The notes: generated by a model not told the origin, from the letters alone. A DNA stretch of 64,000 nt from JAFDZO01 sp044226845 (GCA_044226845.1 JBGAGG010000007.1:62001-126000); one strand, 5' to 3'. Numbered from the stretch's first letter, positions 8,990-17,942 are shown. A program made the numbers and translations.

Positions 8990-9913
8990 TTAAATTTTAA
9001 ACAAATATCTTAAGCTGAATAGGAAGGCATTAGGTCTTTTGATTCCCTGAAAGTCAACGGAATATTCATTTGAGTGTACGGGAATTTTATAGGAGAACTC
9101 TGCCATAATTGATGATAAGAAAATTGTCTGCAGTCCTAAAAAAGTATCCATACGAAATCCGCCCGAGTTCGGAAGAGGCTCGCCGTTAAATTTATTCTTA
9201 AAAAAATAATAGGCTTTGTTTTCCATGTAGAGATTTATATTAACATCGTTGTAGCCTGAGTATTCACCGGGGAAGGCAAGGTAGCCGAATGCAAGAGTCC
9301 AGTCGAAGTAATTGCCGAACTTAAAATCATTTTCGGGAATATTTATATTCCAGCCCATCTCACCTGTAACAGCAAATTTATGTATAAGGAGTGTTGCTAT
9401 AAGATCATTTCTATATGTGATATTATCGGAGCTGTGAAAATCTATTACAGGAACCGTTACCTGAAATGCATTTGAGTTTGAATTACTATAATCTATGAAA
9501 GTTACTGTATGTCCCGGGTGAAGTTCGTATGTAACAGTGCCGTTTCCATTTTCAACTTTTGTAGGATTGAGAGGAATATTTACTCCTGTCTGCCAAGCTG
9601 CTCTTAAATGATAATTTTTTTTGTCATCCTGAAAGAACCGGTATCTTGTTGCTATATCATAGTTGCCGAGTAATTTATAGTTGCTGTTAGTAGTGTAGTA
9701 AAGTGAATTGTATACAGTGAGATTGCCCAAAATCCCATAGTTGACTTCAAGACTATTATGGAAGTATTTGAAGTCGTCATAGCCCATGAAATTATTTCTC
9801 AGTTCAACTCTGCCCTTTGCAAGATTTGCAGCAGGGTGAGACATTATATATAACTCCTGCGAGTAAACCGACGGAACTAAGAGAAGTAATAAAAACGTTA
9901 ATATCTTTTTCAT
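8990..9913 (-). CDS. Probable outer-membrane beta-barrel protein
   Basis: A 307-residue protein with a signal peptide (ILTFLLLLLVPSVYSQ) and a body of alternating polar/aromatic strands (for example YGILGNLTVYNSLYYTT, YNDVNINLYMENKAYYF). It ends in NAFLFSLRYLFKI, a terminal strand with an aromatic residue near the end, as in outer-membrane barrels. This points to a porin-like or transport barrel of about 14-16 strands. No named family is recognised. It probably shares a transcript with the T9SS BNR gene downstream. The barrel topology is inferred from pattern, not computed. Confidence 0.6.
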   Translation of the reverse strand: MKKILTFLLLLLVPSVYSQELYIMSHPAANLAKGRVELRNNFMGYDDFKYFHNSLEVNYGILGNLTVYNSLYYTTNSNYKLLGNYDIATRYRFFQDDKKNYHLRAAWQTGVNIPLNPTKVENGNGTVTYELHPGHTVTFIDYSNSNSNAFQVTVPVIDFHSSDNITYRNDLIATLLIHKFAVTGEMGWNINIPENDFKFGNYFDWTLAFGYLAFPGEYSGYNDVNINLYMENKAYYFFKNKFNGEPLPNSGGFRMDTFLGLQTIFLSSIMAEFSYKIPVHSNEYSVDFQGIKRPNAFLFSLRYLFKI

Positions 9914-10175
9914 GGTTCAATTTACAGTAAATGTATTTTAAAAAAAATTAATTTCGTTTTGTGTATTTAACCCCAGAGTACACAGATTAATTCACAAAGA
10001 ACACAGGAGTGAGCAACCAAAAAGTTGACGAATATTTTGAAGTCTTAAAAAATTAGTTTGAGTTTTTTTCTGTGCTCTCTGTGGTAGATTTTATATCTAA
10101 AGTAACTTCCTGTATAAATTATGGCACTGCAATTTGTTCTGCAAAATTATAAATTAATTGTTTACCAAATTTTAG

Positions 10176-13094
10176 ATGGCAAAAAGACTAACTACCAAAA
10201 ATATAAAAAGCACTGCTAAGACCGATACTAAGAAGAACGGCAGAAATAATGATAAAGTGCCTGACGGACTTCCTGATCCGAAGAAGTTTATTATCATACG
10301 GGGAAATAAGGTTAACAACTTAAAGAACGTCGATATAGATATTCCGAAATACAAGCTCGTTGTTGTAACGGGAGTGAGCGGTTCGGGCAAGACTTCGCTG
10401 GTTTTCGATACAATTTATGCAGAAGGGCAGAGAAGATATGTTGAAAGCCTTTCATCCTATGCAAGACAGTTTCTTGAAAGAATGAATAAGCCCGATGTTG
10501 ATTACATCTCAGGGCTTGCGCCTTCGATGGCAATTGAGCAGAGAACCGGAGCAAAGACTGCCCGCTCTACAGTAGGAACATCGACGGAAGTTTATGATTA
10601 TCTCAGATTATTATTTGCGCGCGTGGGCAAAATTTATTCGCCTGTAAGCGGAAGGATAGTTTATAAAGATACGACTGATTCTATTATTAAGGAAGTATCG
10701 GGAATTGTCGGCGAGAAAAAATCTACAAGAGTTTATGTTTATTATGAAATCCATATTACTAAAGATATTGATACGAATCTTTTAATTGAGTCGCTGAAAT
10801 CTAAAGGATATTTTAAGATCCTTGAAGACGGTGAGAGCTTTGATCTGAACGAAATGGATGCGAAGCAGATAAGCAAAGCATTCAAGAAAGACAAGACGGT
10901 TAAAATATTAATTGACAGGTTCAGATTTACGGAAGGGGATTTGGAATCAATTTCACGTCTTAACGACTCGATAGAAACATCATTCAGAGAGAGCGAAGGA
11001 TACGTTGTGATAAGAATTTATCACGAAGATGATTTTGATGATTATCCATTCAACCGCTATCTTGAAAAAGACGGAATGAGATTTATCGAGCCTGAGCCGA
11101 GATTATTTTCTTTCAACAATCCTTACGGCGCTTGTGAGAAATGCCAGGGATTTTCCCGCACGATGGATATCGATATGGACTTAGTTATTCCCAATAAAAA
11201 GCTTACAATTTTCGGCGGAGCAATTGCAGTATTCTCCACGCCAAAACATTCTTTTAATCTTACTCAGTTACTGAGAGTCGCTAACAAAGCAGGACTCGAT
11301 ACACACAAACCTTTCTATCTTTTAACAGATGAAGAGAAAGATATTGTGTTCAAGGGCTATGGAGATTACGTCGGCATATATAAATTTTTTAAGACGATTG
11401 AAAAAGAAGCTGCGTATAAAATTCATTACAGAATTTTACTAAACAGGTACAGGAATTTTACTATATGTAATACATGCGGCGGCTCAAGATTGAGGCCTGA
11501 AGCATTGTATGTTAAAGTCGGAGGCAAAACAATTTTCGATATTGTGAAAATGAAGATAAGCGATGCATATAAATTCTTCAGAGACTTGCAGCTTGATGAA
11601 TACGATAAGAAAATCTCCGAGAGAATCATGGAGGAAATTACTTCACGTTTGAAATATTTAAATGACGTCGGCTTAACTTATCTTACATTGGACAGGTTAT
11701 CGAATACGCTTTCAGGCGGGGAGTCCCAAAGAATAAACCTTTCAACTTCGCTCGGCTCTTCATTGGTCGGCTCGATTTATGTTCTAGATGAGCCTTCAAT
11801 CGGACTTCATCCAAGAGATAATGAGAAGCTAATTAATATAATGAAGTCGCTTCGAGATATTGGTAATACTGTGTTAGTAGTTGAGCATGACTCCGATATG
11901 ATGAGAGAAGCAGACTGCATCGTTGACGTCGGTCCGCTTGCAGGAGAGAATGGGGGCGAGATAATCTTCATAGGGGATTACGAGAAAATTCTGAAAGATA
12001 AAAATTCTCTTACGGGAAAATATTTATCGGGAAGAATGAAGATAAATATTCCTATACATAGAAAACCGGTTAACAAAGAAACGAAATTTATTGATATAAG
12101 AGGCGCGCGTGAAAATAATCTGAAGGATATAAATGCAGCTATACCATTGAACATGTTTACTGTTATTACGGGAGTGAGCGGCTCGGGGAAATCTACTCTG
12201 ATAAACGATATTTTGTACGGCGGGCTGAAGAAAAAACTTGAAGGCAGCTATAACGAAAAAATAGGTGACCATGACCACTTGTACGGCTCGGAAAATATTG
12301 ATGCTGTCGAGCTTGTTGACCAGTCTGCAATAGGTAAAACTTCGCGAAGCAATCCCGTTACATATATAAAGGCATTTGATGTTATAAGAGAGACATTTGC
12401 AAAGACATTAGCTGCGGAAAGAAAAAATCTTTCGGCCGGGTATTTTTCATTCAACGTGCCGGGAGGAAGATGTGAGACATGCGAGGGAACGGGGCAGATA
12501 AAAATCGAAATGCAGTTCATGGCAGATATTGTGCTTGAGTGTGAAGTCTGCCGCGGAAAAAGATATAAGCAGGAAGCGCTTGATATTACTCTGAAAGGAA
12601 ACAACAACGTTCAGAAAAATATCAGCGAAGTCCTTGAAATGACAGTGAACGAAGCAATAGGATTTTTTAAACCATATCCGAAAGTTTCAAAAAAACTGAA
12701 AGTACTTGATGATGTAGGTCTGGGATATCTAAGACTCGGTCAGTCCGGCGCAACGCTTTCAGGCGGTGAGTCGCAGAGAGTGAAACTAGCTTACAATCTT
12801 ACCTTCCAGGAAAAAGGGGTTAACACTTTGTTTATTTTTGATGAGCCGACTACGGGACTTCATTTTCACGATGTGGCAAAATTATTGAAGGCATTTGATG
12901 AGTTGATTAAAAAAGGAAACTCAGTTGTAGTTATTGAACATAATCTTGATGTAATAAAATGCGCAGATTATATAATTGACTTAGGACCTGAATCAGGCGA
13001 TGAAGGCGGAGAAGTTGTTGCAATGGGTACCCCTGAAGAAGTTGTGAAAGTTGCAAGAAGTTATACAGGTAAGTTTTTGAAGAAGATGCTGTAA
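10176..13094 (+). CDS. uvrA: Excinuclease ABC subunit A
   Basis: UvrA dimerises and scans DNA for bulky lesions, then loads UvrB in nucleotide excision repair. The protein is 972 residues and has two ABC ATPase modules. Module 1 has Walker A GVSGSGKTS (about residue 65), zinc-finger cysteines CEKC...CNTC, signature LSGGESQR (about 512) and Walker B VLDEPSIGLHPRD (about 534). Module 2 has Walker A GVSGSGKST (about 666), the zinc finger CETCEGTG...CEVC (about 766-790), LSGGESQR (about 861) and FDEPTTGLHFHD (about 887). An N-terminal extension of about 30 lysine-rich residues precedes the usual IIIRG start. It is monocistronic and convergent with msrB. Confidence 0.97.
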   Translation: MAKRLTTKNIKSTAKTDTKKNGRNNDKVPDGLPDPKKFIIIRGNKVNNLKNVDIDIPKYKLVVVTGVSGSGKTSLVFDTIYAEGQRRYVESLSSYARQFLERMNKPDVDYISGLAPSMAIEQRTGAKTARSTVGTSTEVYDYLRLLFARVGKIYSPVSGRIVYKDTTDSIIKEVSGIVGEKKSTRVYVYYEIHITKDIDTNLLIESLKSKGYFKILEDGESFDLNEMDAKQISKAFKKDKTVKILIDRFRFTEGDLESISRLNDSIETSFRESEGYVVIRIYHEDDFDDYPFNRYLEKDGMRFIEPEPRLFSFNNPYGACEKCQGFSRTMDIDMDLVIPNKKLTIFGGAIAVFSTPKHSFNLTQLLRVANKAGLDTHKPFYLLTDEEKDIVFKGYGDYVGIYKFFKTIEKEAAYKIHYRILLNRYRNFTICNTCGGSRLRPEALYVKVGGKTIFDIVKMKISDAYKFFRDLQLDEYDKKISERIMEEITSRLKYLNDVGLTYLTLDRLSNTLSGGESQRINLSTSLGSSLVGSIYVLDEPSIGLHPRDNEKLINIMKSLRDIGNTVLVVEHDSDMMREADCIVDVGPLAGENGGEIIFIGDYEKILKDKNSLTGKYLSGRMKINIPIHRKPVNKETKFIDIRGARENNLKDINAAIPLNMFTVITGVSGSGKSTLINDILYGGLKKKLEGSYNEKIGDHDHLYGSENIDAVELVDQSAIGKTSRSNPVTYIKAFDVIRETFAKTLAAERKNLSAGYFSFNVPGGRCETCEGTGQIKIEMQFMADIVLECEVCRGKRYKQEALDITLKGNNNVQKNISEVLEMTVNEAIGFFKPYPKVSKKLKVLDDVGLGYLRLGQSGATLSGGESQRVKLAYNLTFQEKGVNTLFIFDEPTTGLHFHDVAKLLKAFDELIKKGNSVVVIEHNLDVIKCADYIIDLGPESGDEGGEVVAMGTPEEVVKVARSYTGKFLKKML

Positions 13095-13135
13095 GTTGTA
13101 CTCCTAATTTTGAATTATTAATCAATTCATATTTA

Positions 13136-13268
13136 AATTGCCACGCCTTTTAAGGCGTGGATACTAGATTCTGCCCTTCTAATGCCCTTCAGGGCAAACA
13201 TTTGTTTTGGCTAAAGTCAAAAACTTTAATACTTAATTTTTGTCCACGACTTAAAAGTCGTGGCAATT
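13136..13268. repeat. MITE/REP-like palindromic element between uvrA and msrB
   Basis: The 133-bp element has outer inverted repeats AATTGCCACG and CGTGGCAATT. Each end is itself a 9-bp hairpin: CCACGCCTT/AAGGCGTGG at 13141-13160 and CCACGACTT/AAGTCGTGG at 13243-13262. A third small palindrome, GCCCTTCAGGGC, sits near the middle. The architecture resembles REP pairs or a small non-autonomous element. Lying between two convergent genes, it may also serve as a two-way terminator. Confidence 0.65.
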
Positions 13269-13311
13269 TTTTCGATTTAAGAATCCCTTCCTGAAATAGC
13301 GAATAGATTTT

Positions 13312-13839
13312 TTACTTCCCGCTAACAAAATCCAAGCAAATCGAGTTCATACAATATCTTAATCCTGTCGGTGCAGGGCCGTCATCAAATACATGTCCCA
13401 AGTGGCTTTCGCATCGCGAGCATACAACTTCATCGCGCGTCATTCCATGCGAGTTATCCGTCACATTCATTACACTGTTAGCGTTAAGCGGCTGCCAAAA
13501 GCTCGGCCAGCCCGTGCCTGAATCAAACTTTGTATCTGAGCTGAAGAGTTCCAGTCCGCATGCTGCGCATTTGTAAATTCCTTTTTCGTGGTTATCCCAG
13601 TACTTTCCTGTGTAGGCGCGTTCAGTTCCCTTTTCACGCATAACTTCGAATTGCTCGGCAGTCATTAAAGCTTTCCATTCTTCCGCAGATTTTTTTATTT
13701 TGCCGCCTGCGTGTTCAGTAGTATCAGAGAGCTTTTTATAGGGAGCAATAGTATTTACTTTTTCAGAAGACTTTAATGAACATCCGTAAATTATAACTAA
13801 AGATAAAATTGATATTGAAAATATTTTTATAAATTTCAT
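13312..13839 (-). CDS. msrB: Peptide-methionine (R)-S-oxide reductase, lipoprotein form
   Basis: MsrB reduces the R epimer of methionine sulfoxide in oxidised proteins. The 175-residue protein has a lipoprotein-type signal (LSLVIIYGC, Cys 20), so it probably acts in the periplasm as a membrane-attached enzyme. The domain (about 50-172) shows the structural zinc cysteines CAAC (91, 94) and CSRC (140, 143), the TGWPSFW motif, HLGHVFDDGPAPTGLRYC with catalytic Cys 163, and NSICLDF. All expected residues are present. It is convergent with uvrA and appears monocistronic. Confidence 0.93.
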   Translation of the reverse strand: MKFIKIFSISILSLVIIYGCSLKSSEKVNTIAPYKKLSDTTEHAGGKIKKSAEEWKALMTAEQFEVMREKGTERAYTGKYWDNHEKGIYKCAACGLELFSSDTKFDSGTGWPSFWQPLNANSVMNVTDNSHGMTRDEVVCSRCESHLGHVFDDGPAPTGLRYCMNSICLDFVSGK

Positions 13840-13990
13840 TTTGTAAATAAAGATTAATTTGTAAAAAACATAACAGAGAATTCTCTTAAATGATTTCTAT
13901 TTTAATACGGATAAATTTAATAAGCGGATTTAGGGATGTACTGAAAATATTTGACAATGATTCTGCCATAGCGGACTTTCAGACCCTTCC

Positions 13991-14015
13991 CCCTCCTTAA
14001 TAAGGAGGGTATTTT
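13991..14015. repeat. CCCTCCTTA/TAAGGAGGG palindrome
   Basis: A near-perfect 9-bp inverted repeat around a single A, followed by TATTTTT. It belongs to a palindrome family that recurs at 14546-14569, 14742-14764, 14950-14970 and in looser form at 35838-35896. Here it sits upstream of the SnoaL-like gene and downstream of the msrB promoter side, so it may be a REP-like repeat rather than a dedicated terminator. Confidence 0.55.
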
Positions 14016-14094
14016 TCTACAAAAAATTGAATTTTTACTGTGAGTTAAATTTAATATTTTATATATTCTTAAAAAATACCTCAAACTAAAATAA

Positions 14095-14457
14095 ATGGAA
14101 AATTTACACGGATGGTTGAAAGAACTTCATACCACTATTGATGCAATGAACCCTGAAGGTTTTGCAAGCTACATCAAAGAAGACGGCGCATTCCGCTTTG
14201 GCAATATGGAACCTGTCATAGGAAGAAAAGCTATTGAAGATGCAGTAAGATATTTCTGGACAACTATAAAAGGCTCGCAGCACAAAATTGTAAACGCATG
14301 GCAGAACGGCGACTTTATAACCTGGCAGGGCGAAGTGCTTTATACAAGACATGATGATAAACAGGTTAAAGTTAACTTTGTAAATATTTTCAGAATGGAA
14401 GGCGATAAGATTGCTGAATATCTGATATATATAGATAATACTCCGGTGTACGCGTAA
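14095..14457 (+). CDS. SnoaL/NTF2-like fold protein
   Basis: A 120-residue cone-fold protein with the pattern of SnoaL-like/ketosteroid-isomerase-like families: an N-terminal helix (WLKELHTTIDAMNPEGFASYIKEDGAFRFGN), a second helix GRKAIEDAVRYFWTTIKG, and C-terminal strands ending KVNFVNIFRMEGDKIAEYLIYIDNTPV. The fold is a small pocket that binds hydrophobic ligands or works as an isomerase/hydrolase. The substrate cannot be predicted. A strong terminator follows and no operon partner is seen. Confidence 0.75.
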   Translation: MENLHGWLKELHTTIDAMNPEGFASYIKEDGAFRFGNMEPVIGRKAIEDAVRYFWTTIKGSQHKIVNAWQNGDFITWQGEVLYTRHDDKQVKVNFVNIFRMEGDKIAEYLIYIDNTPVYA

Positions 14458-14488
14458 TTAAGAATTTATAAATTTATTGTTTTTTATT

Positions 14489-14520
14489 AAAAGCAGAATG
14501 ATAAATCGTTCTGCTTTTTT
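14489..14520 (+). terminator. Rho-independent terminator after the SnoaL-like gene
   Basis: The inverted repeat AAAAGCAGAA / TTCTGCTTTT forms a 10-bp stem around an approximately 10-nt loop and runs into a T-tract (CTTTTTTG). It lies 32 nt after the stop codon of the SnoaL-like gene. Confidence 0.8.
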
Positions 14521-14545
14521 GTTTTTATTTTGTTAACCACCCCCT

Positions 14546-14970
14546 CCCCCCTCCTTATTAAGGTGGGGGAGTTTTGTGTAATTAAATTTTAATCTCATTC
14601 TCAAGCTCCGGCTTGGGAATGCTATATTATTTTGAAGCTCTGCTTCAATGCAAAGCAGAGCTTTGCAAAATAACTCTTACGAAGCAGGAGCTTCGTAAGG
14701 AGAAAAAATGAAAGCTTTGTTTTTGATACCGCCCCTTCAGTCCCCCTCCTTCTAAAGGAGGGGGAAGTCTTGTACTTCATAATTCATCCCGCTAAAGACG
14801 GGACTGCGCTTCGAACAGTAACTCATAATTCATAACTCTCAACTTCTGTCAATACATTTCGAAATATTTTTCCCTATTAGTAGTAATGGGGTAAAGTCAC
14901 TCCCGTGAAAAAACCATTTTTATTAATTTCTTTTTTTTAAAATCATTTTCCCTCCCTTTTTAAGGAAGGG
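14546..14970. repeat. Intergenic array of palindromic repeats
   Basis: This gene-free stretch carries a series of hairpins. At 14546-14569 and 14742-14764 lie CCCCCTCCTT/AAGGAGGGGG type palindromes (the second is a perfect 10-bp stem). At 14597-14620 there is ATTCTCAAGC/GCTTGGGAAT. At 14635-14663 there is AAGCTCTGCTT/AAGCAGAGCTT. At 14676-14699 there is CTTACGAAGC/GCTTCGTAAG, a perfect 10-bp stem. At 14950-14970 there is a weaker CCCTCCC/GGAAGGG copy. No coding potential is evident. The composition suggests accumulated REP-like repeats. Confidence 0.65.
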
Positions 14971-15007
14971 CGGAGTGGTTAAATTTAATAATAAAGGAAA
15001 AATAATT

Positions 15008-15790
15008 ATGCATAACATGCAAATAAAAATGAAATTCATAAGATTAAAAGCAGAAGGTATACCGATCTATAAAATTGCACATGCGCTTGGAGTGCACAGA
15101 ACAACACTTACTCTATGGCATAAGGAGCTTGCCGATTTAATTCTCATTGCAAAGCAGGATTATTTAGATGAACTGCTTTATGAAAATGAAAACACAAAGC
15201 TTCACAGGATTGAATCGTTATCGCGCCAGCTCAGCAGATTATATGAGATGCTGGATAATGAGAAGAACGTGCAGATTTCAACCGGATATCATGGCGAAAT
15301 TCTGGATCTCATAACTAAATATACTAAGCTGCTTCAGCTTGAAACTAATGAGAAGCATATTGAAAGACTTATAAAGAATAACAGAAAAGAAACGGAGCAA
15401 GACAATGCAGGAAGTAAACCAAAAAATATCTGGGTTACTGATATGGAGAATTTCAGAAAGCATCAGCCTGAAGAGGAACCTGTAGAAAAAATTAATGATG
15501 ATGAAAGTGGTCACGAGAATATTGTAGAGTTGAATGAAGAGGATACAACTATTGAAATGTACGAAGGCGCGGAAGTATGTAGGGATTTTTCAGATGAAGA
15601 GCCGGAGATACAGGAAATATTTAACAGGACAATAAAAAGATGCAGTAGAAGAAATGAGGGAGAAGAATCCGTCAAAAATCCGTCACAGGAGAAAAAAACA
15701 AATCAGGAGAATATGGAAGAAAAAGAGGAGGGAGAAGAATCCGTCAAAAATTCATCAAACAAGGAAGAATTTTCAGAAAAAATAGATTGA
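15008..15790 (+). CDS. Helix-turn-helix protein with charged, repeat-containing C-terminus
   Basis: A 260-residue protein. Residues 5-40 (KFIRLKAEGIPIYKIAHALGVHRTTLTLWHKE) form a clear helix-turn-helix like that of phage small terminases or transposase HTH_23/29 domains. A coiled-coil-prone helix follows (about 50-125), then a very acidic/basic low-complexity tail. The tail holds a 72-nt tandem duplication giving EGEESVKNPS and EGEESVKNSS. I chose ATG 15008 because AAAGGA lies 9 nt upstream. A GTG at 14975 is in frame but lacks such a site. The DNA of the tail contains the same tandem 11-bp word found in the island. The function is unknown, and a mobile-element origin is possible. Confidence 0.6.
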   Translation: MHNMQIKMKFIRLKAEGIPIYKIAHALGVHRTTLTLWHKELADLILIAKQDYLDELLYENENTKLHRIESLSRQLSRLYEMLDNEKNVQISTGYHGEILDLITKYTKLLQLETNEKHIERLIKNNRKETEQDNAGSKPKNIWVTDMENFRKHQPEEEPVEKINDDESGHENIVELNEEDTTIEMYEGAEVCRDFSDEEPEIQEIFNRTIKRCSRRNEGEESVKNPSQEKKTNQENMEEKEEGEESVKNSSNKEEFSEKID

Positions 15791-15832
15791 GAAAAGCAGA
15801 GCATGAAATACGTAAAAAATCCGTCAAAATAT
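15668..15832. promoter_or_regulatory. Three tandem 11-bp direct-repeat boxes upstream of the trmB-like gene
   Basis: Paired 11-bp units occur at 15668-15689 (TCCGTCAAAAA then TCCGTCACAGG), 15740-15761 (TCCGTCAAAAA then TTCATCAAACA) and 15811-15832 (CGTAAAAAATC then CGTCAAAATAT). Two lie inside the end of the HTH gene and one lies in the gap before the trmB-like gene. One-helical-turn direct repeats fit OmpR/PhoB-family or similar tandem-binding regulators. The role is inferred from spacing and recurrence only. Confidence 0.45.
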
Positions 15833-15925
15833 AGAGGAAACGTATCGATAATCTGTAAAAAAATATTACTTGATTACTAAAAGAATATTGGCAATATTGT
15901 TGTCGAACAGCGACGGCAATATTAA

Positions 15926-16777
15926 ATGGAATTAGTAATATCAAAATTAGAGAGCTTGAACTTCAAGGAATATGAAGCAAAAATATTGCTTGAGCTGATA
16001 AAAGCAGGTATTCTTTCGGCATCTGAGCTGGCAGAGAAAACCAAGGTGAAGCGAAGCACTGTTTATGATGCTTTGAAAAAATTCACCTCTAAGGGATATT
16101 GCAATGAAATTGAGACTAATTCAATTACACAGTTCCAGATAATCCCCCCTGAAGTTATCGGTGATAAGATAGGTAACGAATTAAAAAGAGAGCACAATGC
16201 ATCTTTAAAAGCTGTTGAACAGATAACAACGGAATTAAAGAAGGTATACAAAGTAAATGAATCTGAGGATAGTAAATTCATTAACGTTGAGTTAATAAGA
16301 GGGCATAATAAGCACAGAGACCAGAAGTTTTTAGAGCTTTTCAAAAAGGCTAAGTCAGAAGTTCTTTTTATGGTCAGGTTAGAGTATCAGATAATAGATG
16401 AGCTTGATGAATCTGCCAAAGCTTTTTTAAAAAAAGGCGGCGTTATAAAATCGATTTATGAGATAGGAAGTGAGTTCAGTATTCAGAAAGATAATGTTTC
16501 AAAAAAAAGTGATCTAAGTTTTGTACTTGATACACTGGAGAAGTTTGAAAAAGCAGGTGAGGAGCCGCGAGTTTCTGAAATGCAGTTATCAAATACAACG
16601 ATAATAGACAAAGAAATTGTTTACATGAATATTACCGATAAAAAAATTCCTCGTCACAATAATTCAGATATTGTAATAAAAAATAAGGAGTCAGCTAAAA
16701 ATTTTATAGATCTTTTCAACCACTACTGGGAAAATTCATATACAATTACTGACTATAAAAAGTTAAAACTTAAATGA
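15926..16777 (+). CDS. TrmB-family transcriptional regulator
   Basis: A 283-residue regulator. Residues 1-72 form the TrmB winged helix (LESLNFKEYEAKILLELIKAGILSASELAEKTKVKRSTVYDALKKFTSKGY). A linker helix follows, then a C-terminal domain (about 120-275) with the phospholipase-D-like fold seen in many TrmB proteins (LELFKKAKSEVLFMVRLEYQ, FLKKGGVIKSIYEIGSEF, TIIDKEIVYMNI). TrmB relatives usually sense sugars or other small ligands. No Shine-Dalgarno is visible before ATG 15926. It overlaps the next, T9SS-exported gene by 4 nt, so the two are translationally coupled. This suggests that the regulator controls, or is controlled with, that surface protein. Confidence 0.78.
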   Translation: MELVISKLESLNFKEYEAKILLELIKAGILSASELAEKTKVKRSTVYDALKKFTSKGYCNEIETNSITQFQIIPPEVIGDKIGNELKREHNASLKAVEQITTELKKVYKVNESEDSKFINVELIRGHNKHRDQKFLELFKKAKSEVLFMVRLEYQIIDELDESAKAFLKKGGVIKSIYEIGSEFSIQKDNVSKKSDLSFVLDTLEKFEKAGEEPRVSEMQLSNTTIIDKEIVYMNITDKKIPRHNNSDIVIKNKESAKNFIDLFNHYWENSYTITDYKKLKLK

Positions 16778-17811
16778 AAAAATTAACAACTATAAATCCG
16801 GTTATATTTGTTATAGTATTTCTCGCAGCATATTGCTTTATAGAGACTAACAATGTAATGTGTCAGACAGACAGGAATTGTCCGGGAGGACATGATGATG
16901 ATAAAAATGTCCTGTATGGAAAAGTAAGATATACAACCCTCACTGGCATAGATACTTTTGCCACAGATGGCAATGTAAAATTATTCAAAGTAAATCCGCC
17001 GAGCGCAGATGTAATAGCAATAGATTCATCCAGAATAAACAGCGCAGGTTATTATAGCATAGTAGGTTTTCCTCAAGGTGAATATTACATAGTAGCTTAT
17101 CCAAATGATAAAGATGAAGATTATATGATATCATTTTATCCTTCGGGTCAGTTATGGAATACAGCCACAAAAATTATAATACCACCGGGTCCCGGGCAGG
17201 TAAGGACTTGCAATATCCGTTCTGAACCTATGAACAGAACAGGAGGCGCGACACCGGTACAGGGAGAGACGGCTGATTCTTCAAATCATAATTACAAGCT
17301 TAGAAATTCTATAATAATAGCAAAATCGGGAAATGAATACAGAGGCTTTGCGATTACAAATAATCAGGGAAAATATATTATAAATTCATTGCCTCCGGGA
17401 AATTATTCTATAACTGCAACACGGTTTGGCTATAAAAATATCTCCCAGTTAACGACTATAACATCATCACCTGCCACAATAAATTTTTATATGGCAAGGG
17501 ATACATCATATAGTATTTCGGTTAACAGCAATGAAACAATTGTTAAGAATTTTAAGCTGATGCAGAACTATCCTAATCCTTTTAATCCAAGTACAGAAAT
17601 TGTTTTTTCGCTTGAAAAAGGAATGAACATAAAGCTTGCAGTGTATTCGATTGAAGGAAAAATTATAAAAGAGCTTGTAAACGGATACAGAGGTCAGGGA
17701 GAATATAAAGTTCACTTCAGCGCCGATAATTTATCATCAGGAATTTATAATTATGTATTGGAAACCGAAAGTGGGCAAAGGGAATCAAAATTAATGGTAT
17801 ATACAAAATAA
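16774..17811 (+). CDS. T9SS-exported protein with carboxypeptidase-regulatory-like domains
   Basis: A 345-residue secreted protein with a signal peptide (VIFVIVFLAAYCFIETNNVMCQ). Two Ig-like carboxypeptidase-regulatory/peptidase-associated beta-sandwich units lie at about 45-120 (INSAGYYSIVGFPQGEYYIVAYP) and about 165-240 (NNQGKYIINSLPPGNYSITATRFGY). The C-terminal T9SS sorting domain (about 262-345) contains MQNYPNPFNPSTEIVFSLEKG. Such CarboxypepD_reg-like units act as structural or ligand-presenting modules. No catalytic domain is seen. It overlaps the TrmB-like regulator by 4 nt and is the last gene before the tRNA-Glu gene. Confidence 0.85.
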   Translation: MKKLTTINPVIFVIVFLAAYCFIETNNVMCQTDRNCPGGHDDDKNVLYGKVRYTTLTGIDTFATDGNVKLFKVNPPSADVIAIDSSRINSAGYYSIVGFPQGEYYIVAYPNDKDEDYMISFYPSGQLWNTATKIIIPPGPGQVRTCNIRSEPMNRTGGATPVQGETADSSNHNYKLRNSIIIAKSGNEYRGFAITNNQGKYIINSLPPGNYSITATRFGYKNISQLTTITSSPATINFYMARDTSYSISVNSNETIVKNFKLMQNYPNPFNPSTEIVFSLEKGMNIKLAVYSIEGKIIKELVNGYRGQGEYKVHFSADNLSSGIYNYVLETESGQRESKLMVYTK

Positions 17812-17880
17812 ATTTACAAAATAATTTTATAAACTAAAAAAACGAAAACAAAGATTCACCGATTCACCATTACATCTTTA

Positions 17881-17942
17881 ATTAACGGTTTCACATCTTA
17901 AGCCGGGGGGCTATAAACGTAAAGGGTTGTGAAATCGTTAAT
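17881..17942. repeat. Long inverted repeat (15-bp arms) before the tRNA
   Basis: ATTAACGGTTTCACA at 17881-17895 pairs with TGTGAAATCGTTAAT at 17928-17942 (14 of 15 matches), enclosing a G-rich loop. No T-run follows, so it is not a standard terminator. It is followed at 17954-17982 by a tandem of the 8-bp unit ATTACATA. The role is unknown. Confidence 0.5.
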
